Shown: positions 12,501 to 22,727 of the stretch, one piece after another
Layout of the letters: each line of letters starts with the position of its first letter
How positions within the stretch are numbered: the first letter of the stretch is position 1
DNA from: Lanius collurio
Taxonomy: Eukaryota; Chordata; Aves; Passeriformes; Laniidae
DNA: 64,000 bases
NCBI GenBank assembly: GCA_020086605.1
Contig: JACBWW010000003.1
Coordinates: forward strand, 3,846,989-3,910,988
Direction: 5' to 3'
The notes under the pieces: generated by a model
What the model saw: only the letters and a program-made list of their open reading frames with translations
What the model was told of the DNA's origin: nothing
The model's database searches: none
Translations under genes and position numbers: made by a program

Positions 12501-13045
12501 TGCCTACACATTCATTTGGCCAGAACCACTTCTCAAGTCCTGTTACTCTTTCCTCCATTCTTGGCTGAAGATGCCAAAAGGATGAAAAGATGACAAGCAG
12601 AGAACCCCAATGTCAGCTGAAGAAAAAGACTGTAAGATTTATCCTGCGCCAGATCTCAGCCTGCTGTGATTGGTGGATATTCTAATGCCTGAAGAAAATG
12701 TGTGCTACGAGGGTGCTGAAAGTATAAGCAACAGGCATTAAAAACATATATTAAACTTTCTATTAGATATAGCTTCAGCAACCTGGTTTTCTGTATTTTC
12801 TAATTTTCCTTTTTTTTTTCTTGTCTCCTGAAAGCCTCAAAGAATTTCATGCTATGATATCCCAATGTTATCAATGAATGTTTTCAGAAATAACAGCTCA
12901 AACCCATGACCTACAGGATCTTATTAGAAACAGAGATACTTGATGATCATATTCCATTTATTATTACAACTTGAAGTATGTTAGATTCAGAATTTTTAAT
13001 CCACTTGATGTGCGCCATGTTGATTTTATATCCCTCTTAACCAAC
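9526..13045. other. Probable intron, no recognised feature
   Basis: This is AT-rich DNA with many stops. The longer open frames (for example around 9979-10329 and 10960-11316) lack protein-like composition, splice support or any family I recognise, and opposite-strand frames overlap them, as expected by chance. A short poly-T (11641-11650) and poly-A (11288-11300) are present. Confidence 0.45.
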
Positions 13046-13607
13046 TGTGCTGAGTTTGGCCTGAATAGAGATTCTTTTCTTCACAGTAGGTAGCAGGGGT
13101 CTATGTTTTGGATTTGTGCTGCAGTGTTGATAAAAAGGACATTTTTTTAGTTGTTGCTGAGCAGTGCTTACACAGAGGAAATGTCTCTTCCACTTCTCAT
13201 ACCACACCACCAGTGTGGCTGGTGGGCATAACAAGAGGGGACATGGCTGGAACAGCTGACCCCAGCTGTCCAAAGGGATATTCCATAGCATATAGCTCAG
13301 CACATGCAGCTGGGGAAAGAAGAAGGAAGGAGGTGTGATGACTTTGTCTTTCCAAGTCACCATGATTTCTGATGGAGACCTGCTTTCCTGGAGATGGCTG
13401 AACTGCTACCTGCCCATGGGAAGGGGTAAATGAATCCTTGCTTTGCTTTGATTGCGTGCATGGCTTTCACTTTACCTTTTACGTTGTCTTTATTTCAACA
13501 CTTGAGTTTGTTTTCTCACTTTTCTAATTCTTCCCTTGTCACACTGTGGGGGGAGTGAGTGAGCAGCTGTGTGCTGCTGATTTGCTGGCTGGGATAAAAC
13601 CATGGCA
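13046..13607 (+). mobile_element. Solo LTR of an avian endogenous retrovirus (ERVL-type)
   Basis: The stretch follows, end to end, a very common bird LTR. It begins TGTGCTGAGTTTGGCC, passes a conserved TTTTGGATTTGTGCTG stretch and a TGCTGAGCAGTGCTTACACAGA stretch. It then has the promoter region GGGATATTCCATA, the TGGAGATGGCTGAAC segment and the GTGAGTGAGCAGCTG terminal block, ending AAAACCATGGCA. The canonical termini TG...CA are visible. The TATA region (expected CATATAAA-like) and the poly(A) signal region (expected TATTAAA-like, here ttttacgttgtc) are both decayed. The five bases flanking each end (ccaac and cgaat) match at only three positions, so any target duplication has eroded. No internal retroviral genes adjoin it. 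Confidence 0.9.
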
Positions 13608-13619
13608 CGAATGCATTCT

Positions 13620-13890
13620 GTAGCATGAAATCAAACGTTCTGTAGAAGTCTAAGTATATTGTATCAACATTATTACCTTATCAACCCAACTTGTAATCTC
13701 ACAAAAATATCAAATTAGTTTGACAAGATCTATTTTCCATAAAACCACATTGATTGGCATTAATTATATTTCCCTCCTTTCATTATTAATCGAGTCTCAT
13801 ACCAGTCATCCCATTGTTTTCCTCAGGACTGATGTCAGGTTAACATGACTGTATTTACCCCATTTTTCTTGTTTACCCTTTCCTGCCTTT
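13620..13890 (-). mobile_element. Ancient CR1/L3-like LINE fragment, reverse transcriptase region
   Basis: Read on the minus strand, this stretch gives a degraded CR1-family reverse transcriptase. An LTSVLRKTMG-like segment comes first, then an NANQCGFMENRSCQTNL segment (family pattern NQxGFxxGRSCxTNL), then a VDTIYLDFYRTFD segment. The last corresponds to the catalytic-palm motif YLDFxKAFD, in which the first catalytic Asp is kept. Frames are broken and both ends are lost. The divergence points to an old amniote L3/CR1 lineage. It lies only a few bases from the solo LTR, so the LTR may have inserted at its edge. Confidence 0.72.
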
Positions 13891-16800
13891 GTTCATTTTC
13901 TTATAGACTCCTAGGAGTTCCCTATTGTTCACATAATTATTAAAAGATTCTTTTTGCATTAGATCTGAAAGATCTCTTCTTCACAGCTAAATATTCTTTT
14001 CTCCTTGTATCCTTTCAATTCCTTTACCAGTGTTCTGTTTTCCTTGCTTCTGTATTTGTTTCAATTAAATTCTCCTTTCTTTCAGCAGTTATGCATGTTT
14101 TTATTATTTTTCTAGCTGCTTTCATCCTCACTTTACTGTTGTTTTCATAACCCCTGGTTCCTTCTTTCCTTAGTTCTAACACTGGCACTTCAGAGTCTAG
14201 TGAAATGTTATCAGGAGGTTTCCTATGATTATTTGTTTTTTGTGATTCAGTCCTTTCAAAAGATGTCCTTCCTAATTATTTTCAGCTTTAAAAACTTGAT
14301 CATTTGGCTAGGATTCCAATTCCATAAAATAATAAATAATTTAATAGGAAAGCCTAACTTTTTGATATCCACAGCAGATTCTGGACCTGGTGTTAAGGCT
14401 GCATTTTTCCACTAGTGTGTCTGCAGAAACAGGGTTTGTCAAAGGCAGAAGCCCATCTTAAGCAGAAAATTAGTTGAAACTAAATGATAATCAGTCAATG
14501 AATGGAATTATGATTGAAGATCTAGCCTTTCTAGAGCTTGGTCATACAAATTATGTTCTCAAGCATTACCTTTCATTTATAGCCTTCCTCCTAAAGACTG
14601 GTGCTTACATTTGCTCTTCCCAAGAATTATGTAACCTTTCCTCTTTTTTTTTTCCCAAAAGATGACCAGTGTTTGCAATGACTTTTCTCATAACTTCTTA
14701 TCAGCAAAAGATCTCGCCCAAAGAAAAGGTTAAAATCAATCTAGAAGACTTTAAGCTTAAATATCTCAGTCAGCACCCAAATCTTGGTTTCACATATAGT
14801 TTTTAATTTCATTGTCTTACATCAGTCATCCAAATAAAGCTAACACACAAAATGGATGCAATTACAGAAGCAGAGACCAAAATGTGGAGTTATGGCTGAC
14901 TGTGGTCTTACTATACTGTTGGAGTGATGCCTCATCTCACCTTCAGGCTTCTGGTTCCATAGATGTGGCATTCGTGTCTATTTTTTCTACAGGAAATGTG
15001 AATTCTCTGGTTGGTACTACCCTATAACCAATGCATGAGAGCTTTCTTTGGAGAGTGCAAGAGTGAGCCCTTTCTAAATACAGCAAAACACAGTAAAATC
15101 TCACACTTCCTGAGTGATAAAGCCAGTGGGGGTTCAATGGTGTATAAAAGAAAGACAGCTTTTGAAACTGCTTTTTTCTTCTGTGAATACCCTAATGTTG
15201 TTAGTTTATTTTTAATTTCTAGATTTTCCTCTATAATTTAAATTATGCTTGAGGTGATTAAGGTGTTGTCTGCTTAATTTCTAGAAGTAAGTTCCTCAGG
15301 GTAAATATAACCCTATTACACAATACAGAAGTGGAGGCTCAGGGAAGCTTTTGCTTTGGAATGAAAAGCAGTTTATGAATAGAGGCTATCTTGAGCTAGG
15401 CAATCACCTACCTCATGTAGGATTTTTGGGCTGCAATTTTTGGATTTTGACACTCAAAACCTTCCTATATTCCTGACTTTTTGTCTTTATTTTGAGATCT
15501 GGTATGAGGTATGAGAAAAACAGTGCTTCCAACAGCAGGTGCTTTGTGGTAAATGATGTTTTTTTGACAAAGTCCCCGTGGTTATCAGGTGGCTTTTGCA
15601 ACATCTAGCCCTTAACTAGGATTTGGGAAGCAATCTACCTCTAAGTTTGATTGTTTGGTATGAGGAACTAGTTTGATGAAAGATTAGAACTAATATTTGC
15701 TTTTCCATGAAAGACAGTTTATGGCTTCATTGTAAAAGGCAGGAAATCTGAGAGTCATGTTTCTGATATCAAGTTAACAGCAGAGGCTGTGAATCATTTC
15801 AGTTCAATTGCATGAGGTAACAACATTGGCAGTCTTGTTTTGGGGGTAGCTTTTCTCAGTCATTAATGCAAACATGGCAATTTCACTCCAAAATACCTCA
15901 GGTACAGCAACGCACTCCTTTGAAATGTCTGTTAAATCAGATTATAGTAGGATATTTAATCAGCTATATATCACATGTGGAGTACATTACATCTGAACTT
16001 CTAAAATATTCTTTATCTTTTAGGTGAAATTTGAAAGTTTTGTTTTGATTTATAAAATACTATTTATTGTGACTTATACTCTTCATAAAGTCCTACTTAA
16101 TATCTGACTTCGACTCAGCAAATGAAATCAGCTTGGCTTAACCAGACAGCCCTCAAGGACTCAGGGTGGAAGACTTTTAGGGCCTTTAGCTTCCGGTGGG
16201 TATGCAGTAGTACATAGACTAAAGATTCAGATCTTCTGGATATATTGAAAAGCCTGTGTAATTACTGAGGCTTTCTCAGAGATAAAGTATGTGAAGTGTT
16301 GTGAGAGGAGCATACAACTACTATTGTTTACATAATGCCACTGTAGATCTTTTTTGTTTGTATGTACATATTCATTTCTTTAAATTGCATCCCTCCATCA
16401 TGATAGATACACACTGTAAAGTAAATATGCTCTTTCACCAAATTTACATTCTTAAAAACATTTTTAAAAGATGACACACAAACTTACCCAAATGAATTGA
16501 TGGCTACATAGACTGAGACCAGGCTGTTTAGTCCAACCTGAGAGATGACCTGCACATTTTAGCTTTTTCCATCTAAGGACTTGAATATGATTTACTGTCT
16601 TTCTACCCACTGAAGAGTTTTCAACCACTGAGTTTTTACAAGCATACATCCAGGACTTCTGACTCACAAATTTCTTATCCAGCTCAATCAGCCTCTATGC
16701 AAAGATCCCTTGTTGTGCCCACAGAAAGCCTTTGACCAATTGGACAGCCTTTCAAGAATCATTTATGAAATTCTAGTGTCTGTATGGATGTCACTTTCAA

Positions 16801-17227
16801 ATTAAAATTTCATGTCTTATATGCCTACATACAATTCTAAATTTCAAGGGAAAACCACCAAATTTCCTAAACTTTCCAAAATTTAAATAAATAAATAAGT
16901 AAATAATCATGAACAGAGAAAATGTAATTAACAGTTATAAAAAAGTATATCATGTGTGATTTGAGGTTTTTTTCATAAGAAGCAATTTACACTACTTTTA
17001 CATTTATATTTTTGAGATTTTATAATGATTGGATGCATGGTTTTAACTTAGTTTTAGTAGAAACTGATATACTATATTTTTAGGTTGTTTGGAGAAAGAA
17101 TGGCTTTTTTTAAAGCTAGACATCATAAAAAACTTTATTTCATCAAGCTTAAAATGATATATTTACTGCTTTTTAAGTCAAAGTTACCACATACATGCTA
17201 CTTTGTTTTAATTTTACAGAAGGAATT
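13891..17227. other. Probable intron, no recognised feature
   Basis: This is T-rich, then AT-rich DNA. The part just past the LINE fragment (13,900-14,200) could be more of the same old element in unrecognisable form. I see no exon, RNA gene or other repeat family. Confidence 0.4.
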
Positions 17228-17277
17228 TTATATATATATTTGTATGTATGTATGTATATATACATGCATATATACAT
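17228..17277. repeat. TA/TATG microsatellite
   Basis: Alternating TATA and TATG units run for about 50 bases, just upstream of the candidate terminal exon at 17395. Confidence 0.9.
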
Positions 17278-17394
17278 CTCCTCTGCTAACGTAACAAAGT
17301 AGAAAGGTGGGGGAGACTTCACAGCAGAACAATGTGTAACAGCTGCCTTCCTTTCTCTCAGAAAAGATATAAAGGATTGTTTTTCCTTTTACAG

Positions 17395-17482
17395 TGATCC
17401 CTTAAGTCATGGCAACCTTCTCCAGTTGCCATTAATTCGACACCCTGACAACTTAAAGACAACAGCAGCACATCAGATCTAA
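17395..17482 (+). CDS. Candidate terminal coding exon of an unidentified gene
   Basis: A near-ideal acceptor (gattgtttttccttttacag) precedes a frame that opens with 1 nt of a split codon and ends at TAA (17480-17482). The first 2656-2776 exon leaves AG, and AG plus T gives Ser, so the join reads KATM-S-DPLSHGNLLQLP and continues LIRHPDNLKTTAAHQI before the stop. The composition (Leu/Ile/His/Pro, no low-complexity bias) is protein-like and the two exons agree in phase without adjustment. I do not recognise the protein. By position it would be the C-terminus, the last 28 residues. The intron between the two exons would be 14.6 kb, which is long but not exceptional for a bird gene next to a gene desert. 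Further exons between them are possible. Confidence 0.55.
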
Positions 17483-17845
17483 AAGGAATTGTGTCTAATT
17501 TTCTCTGCTAATGCATTGTATCTGCAGAACTGATACTAAAGGTAATTCTGCACATCATGTCTTGAAACCAGATACCAGGAGGGAACGATGAACAAATTGA
17601 AACCTCTTGTGGGAAAGAATTTGACCAAATCCTAGCATTCCGTAGACCATTCACATGAAATTGATAAGACTATTGTAAATCACTCCAGTGCCTTTGAAGA
17701 GATGAAAGATATAGACCTGCAATAGTAAATAAGCAATAGGAAAGGAGACATTACTATGGGAAAAGGCTAGTTAATGTTTGTGTTTTTCAGGGAAGATTGC
17801 AAATAACAAAATTGACTTTTAAAATAAATACATGCTTATAATTTC
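17483..17845 (+). other. Putative 3' untranslated region with AATAAA
   Basis: The sequence after the TAA has moderate complexity, no repeat, and an AATAAA at 17823-17828 about 340 nt downstream. No clear GT-rich element follows the hexamer, and several other AATAAA motifs occur farther on, so the true cleavage site is uncertain. Confidence 0.35.
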
Positions 17846-19449
17846 CACAGCTATTTCTTCCTCTTCAGCTTTGTTTTAAGCACTGCAATTTCTACAAACA
17901 TTCGTTACAAAGAAGGCTAAAAGTCATATTCTGTGTTCAGCAACGTGTCTTTTTTTTTTTCAACTAGACCTCTCTCTATATTCCCATATGAAAAATGAAT
18001 TGGCTTTTTCTTTTAGTACATGGACAAGTATTTACTGCCCCACTCTTGTCTCAGAACTGAAATACAGATGAGACATCCTGAAATAAATACCTCTGTGATG
18101 GCCTTCACTGTTCTGCCTACTTTTGATCTCTTTGTAGCTTTTCAGCATAATTAAGAACACTAGCTGTTAATTGCCTCACAGGCTGGATCCAGAAGCCAAG
18201 AGAGTGCAGAATGCTTTGAGGTACACCTTACATCAGGTAGTCAACAAACCATTTGATCATTAAGCTAGAGGAAAGTGGGAAAGGTGGGGAGGGGGTAAAA
18301 TGTTGGCATTGCTGTTCATCCTACACCCTAAACCATCATGTTACAAGCCTTCAGAGACAGATTTTGTTGACTCTAAGTACAGAATTCAACACTGATACAA
18401 AGAAAGACTTTATATCATCAAGAATCTCAGTTTATGTGCTTGCAGTTGCTTGGTTTGTTTTGATTTTGGGTGGGGAAGAGAGGGGAAAAAAAAGGATGTA
18501 AGAAAGGTAATATTAGCATTCTGCATATTTAAAGTACTTTCAATCCTCTAAATAAAAGATTTCCTGGAAATTTCCATAAAATATTATAAAACTATAACTT
18601 AGAAAATGTAGCTTCTTAAAATGCAAATTAATTTAGAGATTTGCTGTGCTTAAACTAGTGGTATGCAAGTTTCTAATATAGTTCAATTGGTGTACACAGA
18701 AGAGTGTTCATTAAATAGTAAGAAAAGAAACAGGTAGCAAATATAGCCAGGTACCTCTAACAATCCCTTTCATTTTCTGAAATTGATGAACTAAGTTTTC
18801 ATTTAGTAAAAAGTGGGTTTTTTTAAATAAGAATCACAAAATTTTTGTGTCACAATTCTTATTTACTATATATAAGTGAAGCCACATTGTTATTTAGCAC
18901 CATATCTAACACTCTGTGTAGCACATTACTGAAAAAAGCCACAAAATTACTTGTAGCCTAATGATAACTTTTACTTGATTTATGCTTACCATGATATGTA
19001 TTTTCTCTTAAGAAAGTGGATATCTTTTCCTGTAGGGAAAAAAAAATATTTCTAATTGAATCTAGTAAAATATATCTCTCACCTAATTTCTGGAATTCAG
19101 AAATACATATTTACATTGCAAATGGTAAAGGTCAGTTTGCTTAGGTGATTCCCTGGGTTTCTTAAATATCAGTTCTTCCTTTGTTGCATGTTTTCATAGT
19201 CAATCACATTACACTGTGGTTTTTAGTAATATTTCTCAAAAATCCTCATGTGATTTCCCATGAAAAGGGAGGATATAATTGGATTTTTAATCCGTAGCTA
19301 ATCAAGCAACACATTGCATATACTGTTTTAGGTAGAAACTGAGAAGTTCTTTCCACTGCCCTATTATAACAAGACAAGTTTGGATGTAACTTGAAGCAGC
19401 AGAAAAATAACAAGGTAAATTCCCAATACTGTATAGATGTTACATGAAA
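17846..19449. other. AT-rich intergenic DNA
   Basis: No gene, splice pair or repeat family was recognised. There are several AATAAA hexamers (for example near 18083 and 18552), which could be distal poly(A) sites of the gene ending at 17482 or chance. Confidence 0.4.
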
Positions 19450-19800
19450 ACAATACTCTCCTTTCTTTAAACTGCAGCCAGTGCATAGCCTTTGATGAAG
19501 CTCTGGAATAATGGAGTGCCATGGGCTATTTTCTTCTGGTTTCTATAGCTCAATACAGGGCTTGTCTCTTCTGTTTGTTTTCAGCTAATTGCCTCAAGAT
19601 CTAATAAGTTAGTGATGATGTATGCTGAGCACCAGTGACCCCTTGCCAAAAGAAATATTATGTCGCACCAAAGTTTAAGGAGCTAGGTTTTTATCAGCCA
19701 AATATCTTTTCCCTAAAAGGCTCTAATTTCCACTGTGTAGGTTGTAAGTGGCATCCATGATTGCATTGGTTCTTTTAAATGGCTAAGACAGAAATAATAC
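19450..19800. promoter_or_regulatory. Possible conserved noncoding element
   Basis: Sequence here is higher in complexity than the AT-rich surroundings. It has TAAT-core sites (ctggaataatgg, cagctaattgcc, gatctaataag), an E-box-like motif and one preserved CpG (tatgtcgcacc). No frame is open for long, so it is not obviously coding. The call rests only on texture and motif content. Confidence 0.25.
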
Positions 19801-20346
19801 TTGAGGGGGAAATCCACTGTGGAGGCCAAATGCTAACCTGCATGTGTGCTCTTACTTATTGTTGCAAGGCTTGGGTATTTGTTATTCAGCATACCCCAAG
19901 GAAATAAAACACTTAAGAAGTGATCAATTTAAGAGGACATTCAACTTAAATTAGATGTTTACTCAGGTTTTTCTCTTTGCATATAATTTTAATGATCTTA
20001 TTTAAAATGTTCCTTACTTATTTTCTTCTTCTTAGAGCAAAGATATTCAGGGAAAGCAAAGATATTAGCAGTTACTATCAATTATATTGAAAGTTAACAT
20101 ATAGAGATAATTAATAGAATGTTGTTTAGGTAGATAACTTTTGATATAGATAACTGCATTGAACAAAATTACACAGATTTCAAGTTGAAATTAATTTTAT
20201 TTATTGAAAAATAAAACACTGCTCTTGCAAATTTGAAGTATATCAGGATTAAATAAATTCCAAGGAATGTTTCTGCTATTCTTCAAATTTTATTTTAATA
20301 GAAGCAACAGCCTCTTTTTAAGATGCTTAAGAACTGGGCTTCTATG

Positions 20347-20391
20347 CAAAAAAAAAAAAAAAAAGAAAAAGAAAAAAGAAAAAAAGAAAAA
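20347..20391. repeat. A-rich tract
   Basis: A run of 15 or more A is followed by GAAAAA units. No element body ending in this tail was recognised upstream. Confidence 0.9.
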
Positions 20392-22533
20392 ATGAGCATT
20401 ATAGAAATTACAGGAAAACCAAATAATTTCTTTATATGTGGAGTCATCATCCTACCTTACCAAAACAGTTTCTCATATTACAGGGCAGATCTTACAACTG
20501 TCTGAACTTTATAGGACTATTGGTGTTGTAATGTTCCCAAACCTAGTTTCCTGGCTTCTCACTGGAAAAGAGAGCCCTCAGCTCAATGGAAATGCCTGCC
20601 ATGGGAGTCCCAGAAGTCAGCCTGCTGGCAAGTAATTCCTTCCCTTTGCCAAGAGGAGACACTGAGAGCAGGTTTTGCCTTGACCTCAGGGTGAAGCTAA
20701 GGAATACTTGCTGGTTGATCTAATGCCTATCCCATCATTTTTTCTCCTCTGCTATCTTGTACACACCCTGCTGCACCATCCTTTGCACTACAATGTTTGA
20801 GCAACTATTGAGCTCATTGATCTCACTGCCTGGCAGAGAACTAATGCCCCAAGGAAAGGAAAAAAAAAATGTATATTTTCTACCATGTTAGAGAGCTGAA
20901 CCTGCAGCTCACCAGAAGGAAAGGCCTTGAAGATGGAAGGAAGAGTAGGCATATTTTTTAAGTTTCAAATTGCTGTGGAGCTGCACCCATACAAACTTTC
21001 ATTACTTTCATTCTACCGCTTGCACTCCCTGACTCACCATGCCCGGAACATTTCATCCAATGAATGGCGTTGGCCCAGTTTGGTCCAGTGATCGCCTGTC
21101 TTAGAGAACTGATCTCTGTAAAATGTCAGAAAAAAAAAGATTTCTCATTAATGTTTGTTCCACACAGTAGGAGGTATGGGATATGGTCCCAGTTCTCTCC
21201 TGGAAATGAAGGGATAGGGTCTTCCATTTTTCAGTGCTCAGGTGAGTGCACAGGCACTGACAGGCTGCAAAGCATGGCAACATGAGCAGGTCACACCCCC
21301 TTGTGCAATCTCTGTTTCGTATGAACGGTGAAACGTGCACTGCATCAGAGACTGGAAGCCAAGTCTAAAATTATTTTGCCTCAGAATTGTGATTTTGCTA
21401 TTTCTGTTTCCCTAAATAATCTGTTATCCCACACCACATGGTATGCAGCACAAAGAATTGAAACCACAGCTTCTGCACATAAATCACAGGCTTTGGTGCA
21501 GATGATCCACAGGAGAAGGAAGAAATGAAACACAGGTGTCCTACATCCTGTGTGTATGCTCTGGCTGCAGAGCTGTTGCATAACAGGCACTGATTTGTAT
21601 TTGTTGCATTTGTGCCCATTTGCAGTGGGCCAAATCATTACATGTTCCAGAAAAATGTCTACCACTCTGGGTGTAGTAGGTGGAGGAAATATGAGCCTGA
21701 AAACTCTCCATTATTACCTGAGTGCCTAAACTGCTCGGGAATCCCCAGAGAAGAGGCAGTTCTTGCAAGGCCCAGGGACAGGCAGTTTGATGTGAAGGCA
21801 GCTGAACTCATAAGAAAAAAACAAACCTATGGATTTTGTATGGCTCTGGGGTCAGATGGCAAATGAGAAGGAATGTTGTGATTCAATATGTTGGATTTAA
21901 GCAAGATGCTTTTTAAGTATTATGTCTTTTAGGGCATAGTCAGATGCTGCAGTGTCAGAAGAGAGGTCCAAGAAAAAGAATAAACCAAAACATTTAAATT
22001 CTGGGTGAGCTGCTAGCAAAACAAAAACAAAAATAGGCAATATTTTATTTAAATTTGTAACTATATCAGATAGTATCAAGAGTTCTTATCTAATTTTAAA
22101 TGGGAAGTAGGGAAACTTCTGGGATTTATGAATTAATATCAGGAAATTGGTTGAAACTAATGAAAAGTAATGAATAATGTATAATGAAACAACTGAGTGG
22201 CCATGACATGATAGCAACAAAGGCGAATTTGCGCACATCACAATTCTCTGCTTTACAAGGAAATAATAGAAACATATTAACTTGCACTTTCATAATAGCA
22301 ATAACATTGCTTCTGTATGATATTTAAGCAGTCATGAGGTGAGAGGTCAGGTTCTGCTTTTGGTTGGAAAATAGCTAAGTCAGAATCTAGGTATAATGGC
22401 TGTTTTTGGTAGAGAGTAATACTTTAACAGCTAGGTATCTCACAGTTCCTTAATCAACAGTATTTATTATCAGTGGGAAAAGCAAGCACAGTAATTGAGA
22501 GGCTTTCATTTGTCACAGGATTTTTTATGTCCT
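20392..22533. other. Intergenic DNA, mixed composition
   Basis: A somewhat GC-richer patch (20,540-21,870) carries overlapping open frames on both strands, none recognisable and none with convincing splice sites. It may be a worn-out retroelement. I cannot support a gene. Confidence 0.35.
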
Positions 22534-22727
22534 TATATATTCTATATCTAGATACCTATATCTATCTATATAATCTATATCTATATCTATATGTCTATAT
22601 CTATATCTATATCTATATATCTGTCTATATCTGTATCTATATCTATATATATCTATATCTATATATCATCTATATCTATATCTATATCATCTATATCTAT
22701 ATCAACTATATCTATATCTATCTACAA
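22534..22727. repeat. TATATC hexamer microsatellite
   Basis: About 190 bases are built from (CTATAT)n with interspersed ATCT, CTGTAT and CATCTATAT variants. The Ile/Tyr-rich open frame across it is a translation of the repeat. Confidence 0.95.
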
